A stretch of 16,417 nt of DNA from Anaeromyces robustus (lineage: Eukaryota > Neocallimastigomycota > Neocallimastigomycetes > Neocallimastigales > Neocallimastigaceae), in contig MCFG01000187.1 of NCBI GenBank assembly GCA_002104895.1, positions 112,501 through 128,917 on the forward strand. The letters are read 5' to 3'. Each line of letters begins with the position of its first letter. Within the stretch, counting starts at the first letter, position 1. The notes under the pieces are model-generated. The model searched no databases and was not told the DNA's origin. It worked only from the letters and a program-made list of their open reading frames with translations. Below are positions 10,009 to 16,417 of this stretch, one piece after another. The position numbers and the translations under genes are program-made.

Positions 10009-10122
10009 TTATCATGGTTTTTATCTTTAATTTTTTTTTCCTTCAACGAGAGCATTCCAATACCCATTTTTAATGTCTTTATATTCATTAACATTTTCCT
10101 TATTGAGTCTTTCATCCGAGCA
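9970..10122 (-). pseudogene. Decayed coding fragment running into the inverted repeat (minus-strand side)
   Basis: From 10122 the minus strand reads CSDERLNKENVNEYKD then IKNGYWNALVEG, in a clearly coding style. At a nine-base homopolymer (T9, 10031-10039) the frame shifts and continues as KIKDKNHDNNKFCDSNNII into the inverted repeat. It is a frameshifted copy related to the plus-strand fragment at 9813-9969. The NxxDIKNGYWNAL stretch recalls the start of an ankyrin unit, but this is weak. Confidence 0.4.
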
Positions 10123-10139
10123 TTAGTTAAGCTGCCCAA

Positions 10140-10475
10140 GAAGAAAATTTATTAATTTTTGAAATATTTAATAATTTGTCTAACAACATAAACTCTAGCG
10201 ATAGAAGGTATTTGAAGGCCATAGAAGTTACTTATATTCATTAAATTAAACTTATGAGAGTATTCTTCATGTATATTGATACAAAAAAATTAAAAAGAAA
10301 AAAATAAAATTATATCACGATAATCAAACTAATTATATTTAATAAAAATACAGAGAAAAAAAGAAAAAATTATTATATTGATCATTGAAGTTTTTTTTTC
10401 TTCTTTGAAATTGATGAATTTATAAAATCATTTATGAAAAAATTCTTTTTATTATTTATAAAAAAAAGACATTGA
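10140..10475. other. Gene-free A/T stretch
   Basis: I see no sustained coding signal. A short minus-strand piece reading NFYGLQIPSIARVYVVRQII (about 10235-10175) may be further debris of the neighbouring pseudogene. The rest is A/T-rich. Confidence 0.4.
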
Positions 10476-10902
10476 AGTATACATCTAGAGGAATTCAGAA
10501 GTAGACGAAAAGATATGGTCGATAGTTTGAATAACAGAATATATGTTCAAATTAAAATTTATATAAATAATATTCATCTTCAATAGAAATTTTATTTTGC
10601 AAATTGTGTAACAATTCATCTCCACAAATACCATTAAATAATTTAGATACATTTTTATGATCTGTATTTACACTGAAAATCAAAACCAAGGGAACTTTTA
10701 TCCTTTTGTTCTCCATGAATTTCCCTTAGGACATCTGCGTTAACAGATGGGCAGCCCCAGCCAAACTCCCCACCTGACAACATCTTCAAACTGGATTAAA
10801 TTCGTTGTTATTTGGTAACCAATATTATCCATATTCAATATTATAAAAAGTATCTTTTTCAAGTATTACACCACATCGTCAACAATTTAGTTCATAATAA
10901 CC
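10476..10902 (-). pseudogene. Decayed, unrecognised protein-coding sequence interrupted by an rRNA-like segment
   Basis: On the minus strand, 10902-10790 reads YYELNC, then RCGVILEKDTFYNIEYG, then YWLPNNNEFNPV, with two stops. After the rRNA-like stretch, 10659-10555 reads HKNVSKLFNGICGDELLHNL and QNKISIEDEYYLYKF without a stop, then FEHIFCYSNYRPYLFVYF past a TAA. Both parts have ordinary protein composition. The Cys pattern in the first part (NCxRC...) could have bound a metal, but no family is recognised. No intact gene remains. Confidence 0.4.
10650..10790 (-). rRNA. Partial, rearranged 28S (LSU) rRNA fragment
   Basis: The minus strand contains TTGTCAGGTGGGGAGTTTGG, CTGGGGC, CATCTGTTAACGCAGATGTCC, TAAGGG, CATGGAGAACAAAAGG and TTTTGATTTTCAGTGTAAATA, in the order found in the conserved domain IV-V part of fungal 28S rRNA. 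Compared with that rRNA as I remember it, about 6 and 18 bases are deleted. Several G or C positions have become A or T. Homology appears to end at about 10650. This is a dead fragment of roughly 140 bases, not a working rRNA gene. Confidence 0.8.
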
Positions 10903-11220
10903 AAATATTTATCACTATTAAGTATAATTAAATAATTAAAAAACCTCTATATTTTCAATTATTTTACTTTATAATTATCCAGTTTTCCAATTTAATAAAA
11001 GATCATTATATTGACCAATAATTTTTATTTTATTTATTTATATTATATGAATATAATATCTGTAATATAGATATATATAATTTTTAGATATTATTATTTT
11101 ATTGAATTATAATACTTGGAATATTACAAAGAAATATAAAATACATGTGAAATAATATATATAAATAATTATATATATATATATAATTATAGGATGATAG
11201 GCAAAAAGAACTAAAAAAAA
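10903..11220. other. Gene-free A/T stretch
   Basis: No supported feature. It holds short A/T palindromic runs such as the TATATA stretch near 11170-11190, and ends in A8 followed by T9 at the border of the retrocopy array. Confidence 0.5.
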
Positions 11221-11796
11221 TTTTTTTTTAAAGCACACAATTTGTACATCATCATTATTGAGTTTAAGTATTTATATACATAAATCATAAAAAACACAAA
11301 ATAAAAAAAAAAGAAAGATACTAATAAGAAAAACCAGATAAACATTATAAATAATAATGAATAATACTGGAGGGAGGGTATAAAATAATATAGTAATACA
11401 TAAAAACAATAAATCCATACTAACCCTTAAAGAGAAAAAAATTCTACATAGAGAATTAATGTAAAATTGATCTATCCTATTCCTTTTGAGTCATTAATAG
11501 GATCGGCATTTTCCCTACTAGGATGTCCTACTGTGCTATCAGTATTGTTGTTCCTGGAGAGGTTGGTTTTGAATTTATTGAACAATATATGTTGTCTTTT
11601 ACAGACAACGGGCATGATATCATTCAACTGAGCCGCAGATCACAACAAGAATGGAGATTTTGTATATGTACCAGACTCAGTCTGACACTTATTCAAACAT
11701 TTCCATTCCTTTTTGAATGGACAATTGTTATTTCTTTCATTAAAACTATATTCTCTTCCACCAATTAAAATAAATATAAATTCGATACTTATTAAC
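11221..11796 (-). pseudogene. Retrocopy A: 5'-truncated, poly(A)-terminated copy of an unrecognised gene
   Basis: Aligns along its length with copy B, about 590 bp away. The coding part (11796-11472, minus) reads GREYSFNERNNNCPFKKEW, KCLNKCQTESGTY, an in-frame stop after SPFLL, then NDIMPVVCKRQHILFNKF and a tail ending GIG*. Relative to B there is a one-base insertion before GREYSF. The 3' UTR (11471-11231) ends with an AATAAT-like signal (11253-11258), the sequence GTACAAATTGTGTGC and a short A run (11221-11229 read as T). The stop and frameshift make it a pseudogene. The protein family is not recognised. Confidence 0.65.
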
Positions 11797-12554
11797 TTTT
11801 TTTTTTTTTTTTTTTTTTTATGGCACATAATTTGTACGTCACTTTTATTGAATTTAAATATTGAAATACATGAATCATAAAAAAACACATAATGAAAAAA
11901 AAATGATACTAAAAAAAATAAAAAACCAGTAATTTATTATAGATAATATAAATAATACTGGAGGGAAAAAAAAGTAGTATAATAATATTTAAAAACAATA
12001 AATCCATACAAGGCCTTAATTCTAAATATAGAATTAAAGTAAAATTGATCTATCCTATTCTACTTGGGTCGGAAATAGGATCGGCATTTGCCCTACTAGG
12101 CTGTCCTACTGTGTTATTAGTATTAGCGTTCCTGGTGAGGTTGGTTATAAATTTATTGAACAATATATGTTGTCTTTTACAGACAACAGGCATGATATCA
12201 TTCAATAGAACCGCAGATCGCAACAAGAATGGGAATTTTGAATATGTACCAGATTCAGTCTGACACTTAAACAAACATTCCCATTCCTTTTTGTATGGAC
12301 TATTGTTAATTCTATCACTAAAACCATATTCTCTTCCATCAATTAAAAAAATATAAATTCGATACCTATTAACTATTTTTCTATTTCCTAAAATAAATAT
12401 AAATTCGATACTTATTAACAATTTTTCTATTTCCTAAAATATCGATATTACATATACTATTGACCCTATTATTAGAACTACTTTTATAATCCTTAACAAT
12501 ATTATTAATTCTATTATCTACACAAGAGTTATCACTAATCAAAAGACTATCTTC
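11797..12554 (-). pseudogene. Retrocopy B: longer 5'-truncated copy with a long poly(A) tail
   Basis: The minus strand starts abruptly next to the poly(A) of the next copy and reads EDSLLISDNSCVDNRINN, then NIDILGNRKIVNKYRIYI. A 46-bp tandem duplication then breaks the frame. It resumes as LIDGREYGFSDRINNSPYKK, EWECLFKCQTESGTYSKFPF, NDIMPVVCKRQHILFNKF and a polar tail ending PSRIG* at 12050. The 3' UTR (12049-11821) has AATAAA at 11849-11844, about 24 bases before an A23 tail (T at 11797-11819). Tail, signal and 5' truncation indicate a reverse-transcribed mRNA. Function is unknown. Confidence 0.7.
12345..12436. repeat. 46-bp tandem duplication inside retrocopy B
   Basis: The unit containing TTCGATACTTATTAAC and ATTTTTCTATTTCCTA occurs twice, with CTATTTCCTA at 12381-12390 and 12427-12436. 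Because 46 is not a multiple of three, the duplication breaks the reading frame of copy B. Copy A has only one unit's worth of this sequence. Confidence 0.8.
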
Positions 12555-12610
12555 TTTTTTTTTTTAAAGCATAATTCGTACTTCATCTTATTGATAAATC
12601 AATTTCTATA
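12555..12610 (-). pseudogene. Retrocopy C: remnant of a third poly(A)-terminated 3' end
   Basis: The minus strand reads CAATAAGATGAAGTACGAATTATGC followed by A-rich sequence (T11 at 12555-12565). It matches the last roughly 40 bases of copies A and B, including an AATAAG signal variant and the GTAC-AATTATG motif. Homology upstream of about 12610 is not visible, so it is very short or strongly decayed. Confidence 0.5.
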
Positions 12611-12931
12611 ATTAGCAATAGAATAGTCCATAAATTTCAAAATTTTAAATATATTTATATAAATTCCATAATATATATTCTATATATTTTTTTTTTTTTT
12701 TTCTAAAATAAACTAAAATAAATATAAATATAAATATAAATATAAATATAAATATAAATATAAATATAAATATAAATATAAATATAAATATAAAAAGGAA
12801 TATTTTTTATCTTCCCTCTTTTATCTTTATATATCAATCTTTATATTAAAAAATTTTTCATTTCAATAATTTTAATATATATTTTAATTTTATTATGATT
12901 CATTATTTTTTATTTTTAAATATTAATATTT

Positions 12932-12978
<47 letters not shown>

Positions 12979-13543
12979 TTATATATATATATATATTATA
13001 TTATTTTATTTCTTTTATTTTGTTTTATTTTGTTTTATTTTATTTAATTTTTATTTATTTTTATTTAATTTTATTATTTTTATTTATTATTTATTATTAT
13101 TAGTATTTTGTTTTTAATTTTATTTTTTTCTTTAAAAAAAAAAAAAGGTTGGGATGGAATTTATTAAATAATAATTACTTTATTATTAATTTTTTTTTTA
13201 AATATATTTATTATAATTTATAATTGTTTTTATTTTTTTTTTTAATTTGCAATATTTATAATATAAAAAAAATTAATGATTTTTTAAAAAAAAAAAAAAA
13301 ATAAAAAGAATTTATATTTTTATTTTAATGATTGAATGAATTATTAGTATTATTATCGTTAATGAATGGTGTTTTTGGTTAAATTCAATTCTTCTTTTTT
13401 AAAAACTTTAAGAAAAATTATATGTGTATTTAATTTTTTTCCTCTTTATTCATTTTCTTTTTTCTTTTTTTTTTTTCTTTATTTTTCATTTAAATTATAA
13501 ATTTTTTTTTAAAAAAAAAAAGAAAAAGAAGTCAAAAAAAGAT
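12611..13543. other. Gene-free A/T spacer downstream of NDUFV1
   Basis: Nothing coding is visible. It contains the (ATAAAT)n microsatellite, a T39 run at 12934-12972, an AT run near 12981-12995, TTTTA-type pentamers at 13010-13080, and the 3' flank of NDUFV1 up to 13543. Confidence 0.65.
12713..12794 (+). repeat. (ATAAAT)n hexanucleotide microsatellite
   Basis: About thirteen near-perfect six-base units (AAATAT/ATAAAT) run without interruption between a T-rich tract and a TAAAAAGG end. Confidence 0.9.
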
Positions 13544-15044
13544 TTAATGGTGACCATCAGTTTTTGGGTGAGTAGCTTGGTATTGTTTTATTCTTTCTTC
13601 AATGTATGGTCTGAAATGTCTAATTAAACCACGAACTGGAAGAGCAGAAGCTTCACCTAAAGCACAGATAGTACGTCCTTCAATATTGTAAGTTAATTTA
13701 TCTAATTGATCAAGTTCTTCTAAAGTACAATTACCAACTTCAAGACGTTCCATCATTTCAGCCATCCAACCAGTACCCTATAAAAAATCATTTTTAAATT
13801 TATAAAGTAAAATTTTTTAATATTAACATATAAATTATTTTAAAAAATTATTATATATAAAAATATAAATACTAGAAAATTTAATATTTACTTCACGACA
13901 TGGAGTACATTGACCACAACTTTCATGTCTGTAGAATTTACTGAAACGGCTAATAGCTTTAATTGGATCAACTGATTTATCTAAAACTAACATAGCAGCA
14001 GTACCTAAGGAGGAACCAACATCACTCATAGAATCATAATCCATGAAACACTTGTCAGCAAGTGATAATGGAATCATTGGACATGAAGCACCACCTGGAA
14101 TAACAGCAAGGAGGTTATCCCAACCACCTTTTACACCACCAGCATGACGTTCAATAAGTTCACGCATTGGAATACCCATGGATTCTTCAACAGTACATGG
14201 ATTATTAACACAACCAGAGATACAGAAAAGCTTAGTACCATGGTTACGTTCACGACCAAAGCTAGAGAACCACTTACCACCTCTTCTCATAATAGTTGGA
14301 GTAGCAGAAATAGTTTCAACATTGTTGACAGTAGTTGGACAACCAAAGACACCATAATCAGCTGGGAATGGTGGCTTAATTCTTGGCTTACCTTGTTTAC
14401 CTTCAATAGATTCAATTAAAGCAGTTTCTTCACCACAAACGTAAGCACCAGCACCACGTTGGATATAGATATCCATATCCCATCCAGAGTTACAGGCATT
14501 CTTACCAATGAGACCAGCCTTATAAGCTTCATTTATAGCTAATTGAAGAGTTTCAGCTTCATTAACAAATTCACCACGAATATAAATGTAAGCCTTGTGT
14601 GCTTGAATGGCTCTACCAGCAATAAGAATACCTTCAATAAGCTTGTGTGGATCATTACGAATAATTTCTCTATCTTTACAAGTATTTGGTTCACCTTCAT
14701 CACAATTGATTACAAGATATCTTGGTCTACCATCTAATGGTTTATTTAAAATGACCATTGAGACCGGTAGCGAAACCGGCACCACCACGACCTTCTCATA
14801 CCACTAACTTTTCATTTCATTAATAATCCATTCATGACCCTTTTGAATGATTTCCTTAGTTTTATACCAGTCACCACGTTCATAGCAGCTTTTAAGTCCC
14901 AATCTTGACGACCGTATAAAGTTTGTCCAAATACGATCTTCATCTTTAAGTGGAGCTGAACCAGCAAAAGTAGAAAAAGCACTCTTAGCAACAGTAGAAG
15001 TAATGGCTTAAATTAAAGATGCTTAGTTAAGGTGTTGCTAACAT
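13544..15044 (-). CDS. NDUFV1: NADH dehydrogenase 51-kDa flavoprotein subunit (NDUFV1/NuoF), with 5' frameshifts
   Basis: Oxidises NADH with FMN and passes electrons to a 4Fe-4S cluster in complex I or a related hydrogenosomal module. Exon 1 is 15044-13893 region (ends 13892), intron 13891-13778 (114 nt, GTAAAT...TATAG), exon 2 13777-13544. Seen: [15 protein letters not shown], the NADH-site [40 protein letters not shown], the cluster motif [15 protein letters not shown] split by the intron, the fourth Cys in [10 protein letters not shown], and C-terminal [13 protein letters not shown]. Total coding length matches the usual roughly 460 residues. The start at 15044 gives MLAT and a Ser/Thr/Lys-rich presequence ([15 protein letters not shown]), organelle-targeting-like. 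The 5' part (15044 to about 14748) holds at least seven single-base indels that shift the FMN loop [11 protein letters not shown] out of frame, so as written it is broken. Codon choice is less A/T-biased than in the HMG-box gene. Confidence 0.92.
13778..13891 (-). other. NDUFV1 intron
   Basis: Donor GAA|GTAAATATT and acceptor TTTTTTATAG|GGTACTGG enclose 114 A/T-rich bases. Splicing joins CTPCRE to GTGW, giving the family's CRxG sequence. The splice falls between codons. Confidence 0.92.
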
Positions 15045-16217
15045 CTTGTAATATTAATTTAAGAATTCAATAATAAATACTATTATATAATATATATTTA
15101 AAAAGTATTAGTAAATTACTCTTTAATCGTCAAAATATTTTTAATTTAATTTTTTTTAATAATTCAGCTTTTTTTTTTTTTTTTTGAAAATATGAACAAT
15201 TCTTTATTTTCTTATATTACGTTGATTATTGAAATTTAGAATACAAATAATAATTAATTATTAATTAATAAAAATTCCTTATATTCCATCATTTTAATAT
15301 ATATTACATATTATCAAAACAAAGTATTATCTTTTTTTTTTTTTCTAAATTAATCATTTCATTTATATATTATATACTAATATAAAATTCTTTTTTATGT
15401 TTTGATTTTAAATTCACTTATTTTCTCTAATTTAATCTTTTTTTTTTTTTTTGATTTTAAATTCGTTTATAAAATGATCGTTCTTCATTTTTGTTTTCTT
15501 CATTTTTCTTGTTTAAATATTTCTTAAGTATAAAAAGCTAAATCAATAATTTTTTTTTTTCAAATGTTAATTTGATTCAATTTGTATTGTATTTAATCCC
15601 CACACAATTTTTAATAGTCCTTATTTTTTATGATTAAGTATTTATTATTTTATGATAATCATTGATATTTACGTTTGTGTTCTTCGTCTAACTAATAAGT
15701 ACTATTTTTTCTTTTTTTTTTTCTTTTAAAAAAAAATAAATGTATTTGTAATTATTAAAAAAAAGAAAAAATAATAATTTTAAAAAAAAGAAAAAACAAA
15801 AAGTATTAAAAAAAAAAAAAGAAATTTTTAATAAATAAAAAAAAATTTTTATATAATAAAATATATTTACGAAAATAATATTCATTTTTTTTATTTATAT
15901 ATATTAGAATATATTTTATATATTTAAAAATGAAAATAATATTTATTTCTTTATAGATAATACATTTTTTAGTTATATTAACTATATTAAATTACAAATT
16001 ATTTTCATATATATATTTACAATATATATATTAATATAAAACAATATATTATCAAATATTGATTTTAAATTGAATCTTTTTTTCTTGAATTAAATATATT
16101 TAATATTATTATAATAAATTAATTTAAATACAATGAATAAAACAAAAAAAATTGAGAAAAAATAACTTTTTAAATAAATTAATAAATTAATAAATAAATA
16201 AATAATAATAAATAAAA

Positions 16218-16300
<83 letters not shown>

Positions 16301-16417
16301 ATATTAATATAATTTAGATCTTTTTATAATATTATACATATAGAAGTTTGTTATCAAATATAGATAGTATTATTAAACAAACTCATATGCTAAAACAAAA
16401 TGTGAATTATCGTAATT
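15045..16417. other. Gene-free region upstream of NDUFV1
   Basis: No coding signal on either strand. The minus-strand promoter of NDUFV1 should lie just above 15044. The motif TTGATTTTAAATT occurs near 15402, 15451 and 16059, but with no evidence of function. Many T or A runs and the (AAAT)n microsatellite fill the rest. Confidence 0.65.
16171..16305 (+). repeat. (AAAT)n tetranucleotide microsatellite
   Basis: Imperfect AATAAATTAAT sequence passes into a long, nearly perfect TAAA/AAAT array of over twenty units, ending at TATTAATATAATT. Confidence 0.9.

Noticed and set aside
11523-11768. Plus-strand frame antisense to retrocopy A
   Set aside because: Same reason as for copy B; no conserved protein between the copies on this strand.
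12045-12263. Plus-strand frame antisense to retrocopy B
   Set aside because: The minus strand carries the pattern conserved between copies A and B; the plus frame is a shadow.
13424-13627. Plus-strand 67-codon frame
   Set aside because: Low-complexity Phe/Lys sequence that crosses a poly(A) run and the 3' end of NDUFV1.
14144-14807. Plus-strand reading frames over NDUFV1
   Set aside because: The opposite strand encodes a strongly conserved NDUFV1; these frames show no independent similarity.
14748-14920. Programmed ribosomal frameshifting in NDUFV1
   Set aside because: At least six shifts in both directions at ordinary short runs cannot be explained by programmed frameshifting; error or decay is far likelier.
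15688-15885. Minus-strand 65-codon Phe-rich frame
   Set aside because: Homopolymer-derived; no codon structure or homology expected.
1-16417. tRNA or other structured RNA genes
   Set aside because: No cloverleaf-like sequence with a TTCAA-type T-loop and matching stems was found by eye; a covariance-model scan would be needed to exclude one.

Overview
The window is a very AT-rich nuclear segment of a eukaryote. It has long homopolymer runs, microsatellites and Asn-rich protein. Introns are AT-rich, with GTAAGT/GTAATT-type donors and TAG acceptors. All three recognisable genes lie on the minus strand, are few, and are separated by kilobases of A/T sequence. The best fit is an early-diverging fungus, most likely an anaerobic gut fungus (Neocallimastigomycota); a dictyostelid-like protist is the main alternative. 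This assignment is inference from composition, gene structure and gene content.

Left part (1-3226): one large Asn-rich nuclear protein with two HMG boxes. It probably has two exons, because a good splice donor sits just before the apparent stop of the first reading frame. The gene runs off the left edge. An A/T spacer follows (3227-4463).

VPS55 (4464-6158): a seven-exon gene for the four-helix late-endosome protein Vps55/LEPROT. Its reading frame closes exactly only if a single-nucleotide exon at 6010 and a 13-nt exon are included. An optional in-frame 6-nt exon may also exist. This is the most striking structure in the window.

Middle (6159-13543): no intact gene. It is a graveyard containing a six-copy 39-40 bp minisatellite and decayed protein-coding fragments, some ankyrin-like. 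It also holds two perfect inverted repeats at junctions of opposing decayed sequence. A fragment of 28S rRNA is embedded in a decayed reading frame. Finally there is a head-to-tail array of poly(A)-tailed, 5'-truncated retrocopies of an unrecognised gene.

Right part (13544-15044): a two-exon gene for the 51-kDa NADH/FMN/4Fe-4S subunit (NDUFV1/NuoF). The 3' three quarters are intact. The 5' quarter carries several single-base indels that largely cancel each other. Upstream (15045-16417) there is only A/T-rich sequence and an (AAAT)n microsatellite.

The three genes show no operon-like or functional linkage. One serves chromatin or DNA binding, one endosomal sorting, and one NADH oxidation in a mitochondrion or hydrogenosome.
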